Source of the DNA: Lingula anatina
Lineage: Eukaryota > Brachiopoda > Lingulata > Lingulida > Lingulidae
Direction of reading: 5' to 3'
Length of the DNA: 64,000 nucleotides
Assembly (NCBI RefSeq): GCF_001039355.2
Contig: NW_019773513.1
Coordinates: 710,245 to 774,244, forward strand
Part shown: positions 12,901-23,578 of the stretch, piece by piece
How the letters are laid out: every line of letters starts with the position of its first letter
How positions within the stretch are numbered: position 1 is the stretch's first letter
Program-made: the position numbers and the translations under genes
The notes under the pieces: generated by a model
The model's database searches: none
What the model saw: only the letters and a program-made list of their open reading frames with translations
What the model was told of the DNA's origin: nothing

Positions 12901-15104
12901 CCAAAATTTCGTGCACATGCGAGAAAAATACAAAGTGTTACTCAGGCAAGTGTCTAGCTCCTCAAAAGATAGATGACCGCTATCCGGATTGTTATGGAGT
13001 GACACAGGAGGACGAGCCACTTTCAGTGATACCAACCATTAAGCGCAAGTCCTCAAATTGTCAAGATGGTACTTGGCAGACCATTATAGCTCTGCCGTAT
13101 TGCATGAAGGCGAATGAAATGAGATGCACGAAAGAACACGTCCGGTGTGTTGATCGGCAGCTGGCATGTGTCCACGATAAATTGAAACACGAACGGTTTG
13201 AAACTTGCAGGGGATTTGAACATTTGCAAAACTGCGTTGGGTTTCAGTGTCCACACATGTACAAGTGCCCTGGCTCGTTTTGTGTCCCACTTCGACAGGT
13301 GTGCGACGGGGAGAAGGACTGTCCACGAGGAGAGGACGAGGCAGGTTGTGTCAATCACACGTGCCCCAATGGTTTCAGGTGCAAAGGAGAGAGCCAGTGT
13401 CTGCACCAGAGCGAGGTATGCAACGGTGTGGTCAACTGCAAATTTTCTGATGACGACGAAAGGTTCTGTGAAATAAAGACATGTCCCACAAACTGTGTCT
13501 GTAATGGGCATTATGTTGACTGCACCGGAGGAAATGCATCAAAAATACCAGGCATATCACCATTCACAAGAAGTCTTGGTTTTGGGGACAACAGACTCCA
13601 TTTAGCCAACGAAACGTTCCAAGGATATTTAATGCTCGTAAAACTAAATATCAGTTCGAACGGAATAGACTTTATTCCTAACCGGACATTTATTCATTTA
13701 AATAACTTGTTAGAGTTAGACCTACGGCATAACAAATTGTCATCCCTGCAGGCAAATATCTTCAATGGCTTGACAAATTTGAATGTCCTTTTACTAAGTG
13801 GAAACCCATTAACTGAAATTTCCCCCGGGGCATTCGATGGCGTTTCTAAACTACGTGCACTAGATCTAAGTAACCTTCAAATCAAGGCCGTTCACGCAAA
13901 CACTTTTCAAGGTTTAGTCTCTTTGAAGTATTTGAACGTAAGTTATAACAAAATTACCGTTTTAAAAGATGGCGCTTTTCAAGGCTTGTCCTATTTGGAT
14001 ACAGTTGATATGTCTGGAAATGAAGGAATCTTTGTCGAAACTGGCGTTTTCCTTTCTTTTTCTGCTAACTCATTAAAGACGGACAGGTTTGGTATCTGTT
14101 GTCTCGCTGTTGGCAAGGTGAACGAATGTTTACCTAAACCCGACGAATTTTCCTCGTGCTCCGAACTGCTTTACGATAAGTTCTTACAGGTCTCTGTCTG
14201 GGTCGTAGGAATTCTAAGTTTGGTTGGGAATGTTTTCGTATTTGTAAGCAGACTCAGAAAACAAAAAATGACCCCTCCGATATTCTTTATAGTTAATCTG
14301 GCAGTTTCTGATTGCCTGATGGGTGTGTATTTGATCATCATCGCTTCGATGGACACCCTGTACCGTGGGGAATACTTTGCTTACGCTGAGGTCTGGACAG
14401 GCAGTGTGTTATGCAAGACCGCAGGATTTCTTTCCATGCTTTCAACATTGATGTCTATGCTGATATTGGTTCTGATTACAACTGATAGAATGATAGCCAT
14501 TGTTTTCTGTATGTCGTGCCGCAAACTAGGGATGAAAAGAGCGTCCGTTTTAGTGACAGTTGGGTGGGCTTTTTGCTTTATTACAAGCGTCATTCCTTGT
14601 TTCGAAAGTGGATATTTTGACAAATTCTACGGTCATAATTCTGTGTGTATACCATTTACGATAAGCAGAGTATACTTTGGTGGTCGTGAGTATGCCTACG
14701 CCTTGTTTTTGTTTACCGCTCTTATCGCTTTTGTGTACGTTACAGGGGCATATATATGCATTATTAAAAGCGTCTTTGAAACCCATCAGAAATCTGGACG
14801 TGAGGGTTCTGATGAAGTTACTCTTCTGAAAAAAGTATCTGTCATTTTACTAACGGATTTTGTATGCTGGGGACCAGTGACCTTGCTAGGGTTTCTAAGT
14901 ATGGCTAACGTGCCAATTCCACCGCAGTTGTCAAGCTGGGTAGCCGTATTCGTGATGCCGTTCAACTCTGCGATCAACCCTTATTTGTACACTCTTGCCA
15001 ACATTAAATTTTGCGGTAAGAAAAAACATCAATCACTGACACTTAAAACTTCTCTAAATAGATCTTATAATCAAAACCAAAGCAACAAAAGCGTAAATGC
15101 CTGA
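9964..15104 (+). CDS. GRL101-like receptor: CUB, C-type lectin, LDLa, LRR and 7TM GPCR
   Basis: Two exons, 9964-11070 and 11712-15104, joined in phase 0 (donor gtaagc, acceptor ttccag), give about 1,499 aa. A better start may be the Met at 10003, which precedes a clear signal peptide (VYFYLPILLVFTAFS). Order: CUB-like region; C-type lectin domain 1, split by the intron (WTDGGAFVHSEW starts exon 2); C-type lectin domain 2; LDLa repeats about 650-955 (three canonical, two Cys-rich degenerate units, two canonical); Cys-rich LRR cap and about six LRRs (960-1145); a hinge with CCLA; then 7TM about 1193-1460. The 7TM part has NLAVSDCLMGVYL, a TDRMIAI in place of DRY, CWGP in TM6 and NPYLYT in TM7. 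The architecture is that of Lymnaea GRL101 and relaxin-type LGRs, implying a cell-surface G-protein-coupled receptor with an unknown ligand. Confidence 0.92.
11500..11640. repeat. GT-rich tract in the intron of the GRL101-like gene
   Basis: Imperfect gt/gtgc-rich sequence between the two receptor exons. Open frames across it on either strand are compositional artefacts. Confidence 0.6.
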
Positions 15105-15949
15105 ACTGACGTGCTTTGTCAGCAAGGTTCTTATAGAGTAGCGTTGAACTATAACGAACTAAGGTTTCAGTAAGGGAAAAATGCAGGGAGTAAAGGATAG
15201 GATCTGGTGATCCATTTTTTTTTTAATGTTCAGTATATATTACGTTTTCCAACACAAACATTTAGTTGAGGCTTTATGTAGTCCACGCATTTTACCTACT
15301 GTTTAAGGTATCATTTTTAAAATCATGAATGTGAAAAATTATTTATGGATTTTCGGATGTTTTCATATTATAAAGTCAGTCTTCTTGAGCTGTAATGGTT
15401 CATTTGTAATATTTTATTTTCTATGGGTTTCCAATGTGCGCCTTATGAGTAGTTTGCTTTATTATGGATTTTTATGTTGTATGGAAGCGTTTGTAAGTTG
15501 GCCTTTTTATCCTGCCAATATAATCAGAACGTGGTGCACAAGAACACGTGGAAAGAAAAGACATGATGAGGATGCGTATGCAGTGAGAGAATACGTAGCC
15601 TGGGAACAACATCGTCCTCTATTTTATTGTTTCTGATGGTTTATATATACGTATTAGTTTATATAAATGCAATTGTGGATGATGAAACACGGAACAGATG
15701 GAAGTGTTAACCATGTACCCAAAACATATGCCATGGGGAGGGCTGTTAGTTTAGACATAGTGTTGTTCCTGCTTTGTGTCGGATACCTATAGGTTTGCCT
15801 ATGGGTATTCAACATTTATTTCCTGCATCATAGACAGGTTCTACAGGTATGTATACGTATGATCGGTATATACATTATATTTGTATGTTACATAAATTAT
15901 CTGGAATAAATGATAACATCTACCATCCTTTTTCATTATAATTGATCAG
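15105..15949. other. 3' flank of the GRL101-like gene
   Basis: AT-rich sequence that probably includes the receptor's 3' UTR. A 103-codon frame at 15325-15636 shows no domain and no splice support, so it is not called as a gene. Confidence 0.35.
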
Positions 15950-16125
15950 TTGGTAAACTGGCGACCAAAAAAAGGAATGACGCCCAGATAGCCATTACTG
16001 CAATGAAGACCAAAAGCTGCAAACGCTGTTTAGTGCAGTTGATTCGCGAAAGTCTAAAGGTTTTATCTTTACAAGCAGTCAAACAAGAAGACCCTTCGTT
16101 GGAAATTTTTTACGTGGACCACTAA
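15950..16125 (+). CDS. Possible alternative terminal exon
   Basis: After the acceptor-like ttgatcag, a frame entered in phase 1 reads VGKLATKKRNDAQIAITAM and continues open for 58 codons to a TAA at 16123. The phase fits the phase-1 donor at 5694, so it could be a terminal exon of the Ser/Lys-rich gene whose earlier exons are at 3411-5694. The polypyrimidine tract before the acceptor is modest and no domain is recognised. This is a hypothesis. Confidence 0.25.
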
Positions 16126-16430
16126 AAACACCCCTGTCTAATAATAATATAACAACCCTCTTCTGAATTGCTTTTCCACTCCCACAATATAAAATTACGA
16201 TCCTATTACAATCCTATTGGTCTTGCCAATAAAATAGACGAGGACCGTAGTTGACCCTCCTTTCCCGCTGGAGATTGTTGACCAATAATTTGTTTTGGGG
16301 TTTGTCTCATACAAACATCTATGATTAATTGTACACAGAAGATTTATTGATATTTTTGTAGTTGTGGCGTGCAATATACTAAAAAGCCAAATTCATTCTG
16401 TCAGATACAAATAACAAGGCAGTCCTTCAG

Positions 16431-18430
16431 CTCCCTGGTCAGTCAAGGGGTACTTCAGTGGCCACACGTACTGTCCCTCTCAAGAACAGGTACTCTCTTT
16501 CTGAGGCGCCCGTTGAGGCGGATATCCCAACAAAGAAAACGAGCACTTTGAATGCTTCCGGCAGCGCCCGTGGAACGGGAAGGACCCAGAGCGTCATGAA
16601 AACTGCTTCCAAAATGAGCTCCGAGAGCCAAACGGGAAGGACCGCCAGCGGGTTGAAAAGCGTCTCGAATGTTAGCACCACACAAGGTACGTCGGCAGTA
16701 AATCTTCATGAAAGCCTTTTCAGTTTCGTTTTTACAATCTCTGCTTACAATATAGCTTCGTCTATGAAGCAAAACCGATTCAAGGTGTTCAGAAGCATTT
16801 GTAACAACAAACAAATGCCAAGTATGACTGCATAAAAAGTTTTGGAGCTATTTAGACTGGCTAACATGAAACTGATTATGATAATGTCGATTAACCTTTA
16901 AGAAAAGATAAGACAAACTGTACTAAGGGTACTTGTGCGGGAAATAAGACAGCAAGCATTTTCGCGTAATCTGCTTTTGTAACTTTAATTTTGACACGTT
17001 TTAAGCTTCCGCCAGTTCTCACTGCGTTAAGTCCAGGTTCCGTGTTTTTCTAACTATTCATTGATTCAACTTGGAGTTCCCAAATATTCCATGGGCCCTA
17101 TTTATCTTCAGCTTGGAAACCCCCATCTAGGGGCGTGGACATGGTACCTCCACGTGGCATTGGAGGGGCGGCCACACTGAAGCAGACCACTGGGAGCGTC
17201 CAGCCGTCAGGTGCTCCTACCACACCTTTAAAACAAAGAAACTTACTGCCCGATGTGGTCAGCTCAGTGGCCATTAAACCGAAGGTAATCCCGCCGATTG
17301 ACAGCTCTTCTGTGACAGCTTCTAGCAAAAGAGAGGCACAGTCACGTGTAAGTCCATGTTTCGATATGAGTTTCTTAAGGGTACCTGTATTTATTAAATT
17401 TGATAAATTATAAAAATTTAAACATAGTCGTCATATTCTCATTTGTGTCTGATGTCACCCTTGGGCACGCTGTTGAAATGCTATACAGTTTTCTTTTTAA
17501 ATGACCCAGTAACGTTTATTAATAAGTATTAGCTAGATCTAAATTCTGAACATGTCGAAAAAGCGAGATTGTGCTTTTAAATTTATTAAAACTACCAATA
17601 ATACTGCAATTAGTATAATAAACTCCATTTCGCGCTTAATTATGCAGGAGTCATCACCGGAAACGGAAGTGAGTAGTTGTAGCAGCGCCTTGTCTTCCGT
17701 CACTTACTGCTCATCCATCGAGAGCGATACCTCCCAACATTTCCTCCCAAACTTTGACAGCCTTGGCGGCGAGATGTCCATACTGGCCTTCACTCCTGCG
17801 TACGGGTTCTCCTTCTTTCCGCTTCTGGGCGCTCAAAAGATTTACAACGACAGTTTGCTTTGCAACAGCAAGCAGCTGGCAAAGTTATGCAGAGATAGGT
17901 CAACGATGAAGAGGTCTAAGATGAAAGGCCGCAAGGGGGCAACAATCGCTGCAGAAAAACAAGCAAAAAGCAATCAAACCAGTGAAACGTTACATCTTGC
18001 TAAGAAAATGCAGAGAAGAGCATCAAATCCGAATCCTGTCACCAGATTTCTTAAGAAGCGCGAGCCCAAAGTTCGCTCTGCGCCGAAGCCGCGTGACGTC
18101 AGCACAATGAAGCCCCAGCTGTCGGCGCTGTACGAGGAAACGAGTGAACAGCGCGTTGTTCACTCGAGTGAACCGCGCTTACTGACGAAAACATCTTCTC
18201 ACGAAATCGAGTCGAAAATTTTGGATGCTTCCAAGTTACCTGCTGTCGAGATTCCAGCCACATCCGAGAAATACGTGTCTGAGAGCTCAGATATTAAAAA
18301 CAGTGGAACCAAACGAGAAGATGAAACTAACAACCTCGAACCGTGCACCTCCACCAACCAAGAATCCAGGGTAAGCGTTGTGTTAGATAGATGGGAAAAT
18401 CCACAGGCGAATCAGAGAGAGGATATATAG
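16431..18430 (+). CDS. Exon cluster of a Ser/Thr/Lys-rich low-complexity protein, 3' part
   Basis: Three exons: about 16431 (or 16459) to 16686, 17112-17347 and 17648-18370 or 18430. The 16686 donor (gtacgt, phase 1) joins the ttcag acceptor before 17112. The 17347 donor (gtaagt, phase 0) joins the tgcag acceptor before 17648. The product is rich in Ser, Thr, Lys and Arg (for example SGSARGTGRTQSVMKTASKM), with one more hydrophobic patch, YGFSFFPLLGAQKIYND, near 17800-17850. A strong donor-like gtaagc sits at 18371, but the frame also runs on to a stop at 18430, so the 3' end is unclear. An acceptor at 16458 would be in phase with the donor at 5694, which would make this the 3' half of the 3411-5694 gene. 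No domain is recognised; probably a disordered intracellular protein. Confidence 0.5.
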
Positions 18431-18708
18431 ATTACACTCGATCGTACTGATGCCAACAGAATCATCTTTAAGAAGCCTGTTATCTTACTGCTACAAGGGT
18501 GACTTCGTACCCGGGCGTGCACCTACGTATTCGAAACAGGCGGCGGATGCCGGATACTTGACAGTTTCTACTCTTTGGCCGCCTGAAAGCTTACAACATA
18601 AGTTTACTTGAACAAGTGAAGAACCGCTTTTGGCTTTCCGATGCTAATTTTTTGGTTATTATTTTTATGTACAGACACAGATGTGTCTGTACATATAGCC
18701 ATCATCTG

Positions 18709-18764
18709 CGTCTGTCGTCGCCGTCGCCGTCGTCGCTGTCGTCGCCGTCGTCGCCGTCGCCGTG
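18709..18764. repeat. CGTCGC-rich trinucleotide tract
   Basis: GC-rich gtc/gcc trinucleotide run immediately before the 161-bp satellite. It stands out from the AT-rich surroundings. Confidence 0.75.
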
Positions 18765-18772
18765 CACTTTTA

Positions 18773-20060
18773 CCGATAACACGATAAGTGGAAAACCATT
18801 TTACCTTTTGACTTGAAACTTGCAGAACTGATGAATATTCATAATACGCAGGTCAAGTTCGAAAATCAGCATGATCGGGTCACTTTTAGGGAATTTATGC
18901 TGTTTTTTCACTTTTTTCAGCATATATGCAGCACCGATAACACGATAAGTGGAAAACCATTTTACCTTTTGACTTGAAACTTACAGAACTGATGAATATT
19001 CATAATACGCAGGTCAAGTTCGAAAATCAGCATGATCGGGTCACTTTTAGGGAATTTATGCTGTTTTTTCACTTTTTTCAGCATATATGCAGCACCGATA
19101 ACACGATAAGTGGAAAACCATTTTACCTTTTGACTTGAAACTTACAGAACTGATGAATATTCATAATACGCAGGTCAAGTTCGAAAATCAGCATGATCGG
19201 GTCACTTTTAGGGAATTTATGCTGTTTTTTCACTTTTTTCAGCATATATGCTGCACCGATAACACGATAAGTGGAAAACCATTTTACCTTTTGACTTGAA
19301 ACTTACAGAACTGATGAATATTCATAATACGCAGGTCAAGTTCGAAAATCAGCATGATCGGGTCACTTTTAGGGAATTTATGCTGTTTTTTCACTTTTTT
19401 CAGCATATATGCAGCACCGATAACACGATAAGTGGAAAACCATTTTACCTTTTGACTTGAAACTTACAGAACTGATGAATATTCATAATACGCAGGTCAA
19501 GTTCGAAAATCAGCATGATCGGGTCACTTTTAGGGAATTTATGCTGTTTTTTCACTTTTTTCAGCATATATGCTGCACCGATAACACGATAAGTGGAAAA
19601 CCATTTTACCTTTTGACTTGAAACTTACAGAACTGATGAATATTCATAATACGCAGGTCAAGTTCGAAAATCAGCATGATCGGGTCACTTTTAGGGAATT
19701 TATGCTGTTTTTTCACTTTTTTCAGCATATATGCAGCACCGATAACACGATAAGTGGAAAACCATTTTACCTTTTGACTTGAAACTTACAGAACTGATGA
19801 ATATTCATAATACGCAGGTCAAGTTCGAAAATCAGCATGATTGGGCCATTTTTAGGGAATTTATGCTGTTTTTTCACTATTTTCAATATAAATGCAACAC
19901 TGATAACACAATATAAGAAAAACGGATTGGCCAATTGTAATTATACTCACAGGAGTGGTCAATCTTACTAAAACGCAGGTTGAGTTCGAAAATCAGCATA
20001 ATCGGGCCATTATTTTAGAAGTTATACTTTTTTTCACATTTCCTCAGATTCAATTATTAG
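18773..20060. repeat. 161-bp tandem satellite, seven near-identical copies plus one decayed copy
   Basis: Units start with ccgataacacgataagtgg at 18773, 18934, 19095, 19256, 19417, 19578 and 19739, an exact 161-bp period. A diverged eighth unit starts near 19899. Copies are almost identical; a recurrent difference is tgcagc versus tgctgc just before the unit start. Each unit contains the perfect palindrome atgaatattcat, and most unit junctions carry gcatatatgc. The high identity implies recent amplification or ongoing homogenisation. The length resembles the 160-bp satellite class known in bivalves, but I cannot compare sequences here. Confidence 0.95.
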
Positions 20061-20149
20061 GCATGTTAACAGTCTCATTATTTAACTAATAAGATGCCTA
20101 AAAGTGTTTGTTTGATATTTCCTGCATCTTTACAACATTGTTAGTTGAT

Positions 20150-20425
20150 TATGTAAAAAACATGGTAAACTTGTTATCATGTATTGTGTAATAAAGTGTC
20201 AAAAATGGAAATAAACTCATATCATTGCAGTTTGTCAGATTCAATCATCCACTATGTTCAGAATCTCAGAATGGAGGAAATTGGACATTTAACACTGTTC
20301 TATTGATACTTTTCCCATCTCATCAATTTTCTTAGTTGGTCATATAAAATGGCAGTAAAATGTTTATTTTGTTTTATGTTAAAAAAGTGTTAAAAATGGA
20401 AATAAACCCATTTCAGAACAGTGCT
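20150..20425. repeat. Short direct duplication (about 190-bp spacing)
   Basis: Two related segments around 20155-20230 and 20340-20420 share the run aaaaatggaaataaac followed by similar sequence. They lie between the satellite and the 350-bp direct repeat. Confidence 0.45.
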
Positions 20426-20440
20426 GTCTTGTTTACATTT

Positions 20441-21130
20441 TGGCATTTTCAAGGCGTGACTTTGAAGTTCCATGGGCCTGAAGACCTTTGCTAGTCACAT
20501 TTTCTGAATATCTGTGAAACAAATATTTTATAATTAAAAATTGATGGTCATTAAGCTGTTAAACATTATGTAATATTGCATCAAAATTTGAAGAAACCCC
20601 TATTTTGGGCACTGCTTCCATGATGACCATTTAAGGAAAATCATGTCACTTACTGTTCTCAAACTTACAGGAAAGAAACATGGGACTAAAATACAGCTTC
20701 AGTAGGCAATGCAGTCTGTTTGGTATTTTTATTTATTTATTTATTTTTTTTGGCAGTTAAACAGTTTTTTGTGAAAATTTAATTTTTCACATATTGGCAT
20801 TTTCAAGGTGTGACTTTAAAGTTCCATGATCTTGAAGACTTTTGCTTGTCACATTTTCTGAATGTCCATGTTACTAATATTTTATTAATAACATTTGATT
20901 GTCATTATGCTGTTAAACATTATGTAATGTTGCATCAAAATTTGAAGAAACCCCTATTTTGGGCACTGCTCCTATGATGACCATTTAAGGGAAATCATGT
21001 CACTTACTGTTCTCAAACTTACAGGAAAGAAACATGGGTCTAACATACAGCTTCAATAGGCAACGCAGTCTGTTTGGTAAATTTTTCTGGCAATTTAACA
21101 GTTTTTTGTGAAAATTTAATTTTTCACTTA
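20441..21130. repeat. Direct repeat of about 350 bp, two copies
   Basis: Segments beginning tggcattttcaaggcgtgac (20441) and tggcattttcaaggtgtgac (about 20795) run in parallel. Both contain a run near 20629 and 20980 that begins ccatttaagg and includes cttactgttctcaaacttac, and both end near gtgaaaatttaatttttcac. Copies differ by scattered substitutions and by an ATTT microsatellite present only in the first. No coding signature. It may belong to the same mobile or satellite complex as the 161-bp array. Confidence 0.8.
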
Positions 21131-21580
21131 TTTGCATCTTTATTTTCTGTTCTTTGTCTGTACATTTGACAGCTTTGCTGCCTTGTTTTAATATATTCTT
21201 TGATTATTTTTTTAATGATTAAAATTTCTGAAGTGCGGCATCCGATAAAATAGAGAACCGGTGACTGGTGTAGTTTAACAAGATGCACAATCCGCTGTTC
21301 ATCCGTACAAAAGCATTGTTTTAGGAGGTATTCTTGAGTAACGATTTTTTTTAGTGAACGGTGCAAATTGTTCAGCCTCTGTTTAACATTAAACGCATTG
21401 TTTTTGGTAAAAGAAAAAGAAACTATCTTCTTGTTTTGTTTAATTTTATTTTCACCACTGGAGAGACGCAAGTCTACAAAGTACGCATGTAGTATATAAG
21501 CACATGTAATGCATCAGTTGAAATAATATAGATAATCTATGTCGAGAATAAAATTCTATGAATACTTTATATTTAGCGTA

Positions 21581-23578
21581 CTAATTACTAAATGACGGAC
21601 CATGTGAGACTGGCAAGTACAGCCTACTTTCACGATCCATTACACCCCTCTTCCATCTGAGGCAAACCAGAACCGGTTTGAACAAATCCTCGACATCGTT
21701 CATCACAAACAGTCTCTGCAGTGACATTATGGTATGTTTCTTTTGATACAACGTAGAAACAGTTTCTGAAAACAACGCAATCAGAAAGTTTATCATCAGT
21801 ATTCCTACGACACTAACATAGGTCACGTGGATTGCCATGATTGCGTAGACAATAGGAGAGTTTACGTCCTCCGTGACATTGACCATGTTAAGAATCATTG
21901 CGAATATTGTGTAATAGGCGTGTATTAAGTTTGTGTAATCACCATAACATTGGCTGCGGAAGTATGCGTACATAACGATTAAGAAGGAAAAACTCACCAC
22001 CACAGCCAAGAGAGTGAATTGCAACATGTCGTACAGAAGATGGCGCACAATTTGAACAAAATGTCCAAATTTTGGAAACAACTGTAGAACGTATAATACG
22101 TTCCAGGCGTTTAAAAAAGAAGCTATGGCCATCGCTACCAGAGCAAAGGAGTCTATAATGTCAGTCCTTTTACTTTGGATCATTAAAAAGAACATTGTAA
22201 CCACGCAGACATTCATAACAAAGTTAACCATTTCATAAAAGCGAACGCTGACTATCGTGTTTTTCTTGTTGCGTATCTCTCTTTCATGGACAATTAAATG
22301 CTTGTACCTCTTAATGTAAACTTTGTATAAGGTCATCAGTTTTCCAATAACACCAAGTATGATATTAAGCAGCGACGGGGCAAGTACACAATAGACGGAT
22401 ATATCCCCTAAGTTATAAGCCCATTTAACGAAATCGTCATGCGTCACGTCCTCCCAGCATGGATCCGACGACGTATTGGCACTGGACAGCGCAGATGCCG
22501 TTACGTTAGTGCCAGAACCAGATGTTCTGTAATATCTCCGGAACCAAAGAGCAATGACAGCCAGCCAAAACATCACAGCGTACACTATGCGCCAGGCGCC
22601 CATGAGGAGCAAGAACGGCCACAGACTGGACACGCTGTTGTCCACCATGGCGGCTATCACAGGAGTTTCCATAAAAGACAGTAGCGCGGGTTCTTTCAGC
22701 ACTTCTGTGTCGAACGCCGCTATGGCCTTTCTTGGCGCCACCAGATAGCGGTTCGCTGGTTTGCTGGAATTAGCCACGTGATACTCCGTGAGGTCATACC
22801 ACGTGACTTGATCGAACCCACGCGTAATTTTGGGGAATTTGAAAACCCTTTCTGTATCCAGTATCACCAGGATCATGCTCAGTGAAGGCAGGAGTGTAGC
22901 TAGTTCAAGTGGGCGAAGACCAGCGTCATCCTCCTGGTGAAGGAGAGTGGCCATATTGTCACGTGATAACACGTCATTGAGGTTGCCATAGAGACGTGTG
23001 TACACGCTGTCATGGCCGGGCAGCATGTAATCGGCCCAGATTAACGCGTGAATAATGTTAGTCCCCCTATCGTCCATGGCGAGAATATTGACCCCATATT
23101 TCAATAGCGCCGTGAAGCATTTCTCAGATCTATAAAGAGCAGCAATTGTCAGTGGGAGGCAGAATGTGTGGTTTTCAAAATGATGGTGGGTTTTTCGCTT
23201 GCCATGGTTTCTGGGAACGTAACCGCTGTCGTCCTCAAAGACAAATCTCGTGTTCATGAGATATCTTCTCACATCCACGGGCTGGCTGACAAACAGATTC
23301 TCCAGTTCCGAAACATTGTCTTTGGTCAGAATATCAAACCAGGTGTCTTCTGGCGTGGCTTTTTTGTTGGAGAGGCCGCCAGTGGATGTCACATGCATGT
23401 CACCTACTGCGCTGTATACATCCACGGGGAAATAATTAACCACGCCCAGTGGCTCGACGGGAACGACATCAACGCAGTAAGAATCCAGGCTGCTCAGCTC
23501 CACATCTTGTGCTCGGTCTCTATTGTTTGGATGCACCGCATTGTTTCTATGCATTGAGGCATTCGTATGGTTTGCCAT
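21581..23578 (-). CDS. Divergent TRPV-like cation channel, paralogue B (intronless)
   Basis: A 665-aa uninterrupted frame and full-length paralogue of the minus-strand channel at 389-2332. The ankyrin-like N-terminal part (about 78-300) contains NIIHALIWAD and LRPLELATLLPSL. Six membrane segments follow: S1 about 315-346, S2 387-418, S3 446-468, S4 474-500, S5 513-540, S6 575-602, with a pore loop at about 550-571. The linker before S1 is the best-conserved part of the pair (TWYDLTEYHVANS, then APRKAIAAFD). S6 ends NFLIALFSETVSTLY, close to TRPV. The pore loop reads FAMILNMVNVTEDV and lacks the usual TRPV filter. Compared with paralogue A, the S1-S2 loop is longer and Ser/Thr-rich. Position and orientation suggest local duplication. 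Ion-channel identity is strong; gating stimulus unknown. Confidence 0.87.
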   Translation of the reverse strand: MANHTNASMHRNNAVHPNNRDRAQDVELSSLDSYCVDVVPVEPLGVVNYFPVDVYSAVGDMHVTSTGGLSNKKATPEDTWFDILTKDNVSELENLFVSQPVDVRRYLMNTRFVFEDDSGYVPRNHGKRKTHHHFENHTFCLPLTIAALYRSEKCFTALLKYGVNILAMDDRGTNIIHALIWADYMLPGHDSVYTRLYGNLNDVLSRDNMATLLHQEDDAGLRPLELATLLPSLSMILVILDTERVFKFPKITRGFDQVTWYDLTEYHVANSSKPANRYLVAPRKAIAAFDTEVLKEPALLSFMETPVIAAMVDNSVSSLWPFLLLMGAWRIVYAVMFWLAVIALWFRRYYRTSGSGTNVTASALSSANTSSDPCWEDVTHDDFVKWAYNLGDISVYCVLAPSLLNIILGVIGKLMTLYKVYIKRYKHLIVHEREIRNKKNTIVSVRFYEMVNFVMNVCVVTMFFLMIQSKRTDIIDSFALVAMAIASFLNAWNVLYVLQLFPKFGHFVQIVRHLLYDMLQFTLLAVVVSFSFLIVMYAYFRSQCYGDYTNLIHAYYTIFAMILNMVNVTEDVNSPIVYAIMAIHVTYVSVVGILMINFLIALFSETVSTLYQKKHTIMSLQRLFVMNDVEDLFKPVLVCLRWKRGVMDRESRLYLPVSHGPSFSN

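Noticed and set aside
15325-15636. 103-codon plus-strand frame after the receptor
   Set aside because: Lies in the probable 3' UTR; no domain or splice support.
21124-21471. 115-codon minus-strand frame next to the channel B 3' end
   Set aside because: No domain, AT-rich, adjacent to repeats; start context and homology cannot be supported.
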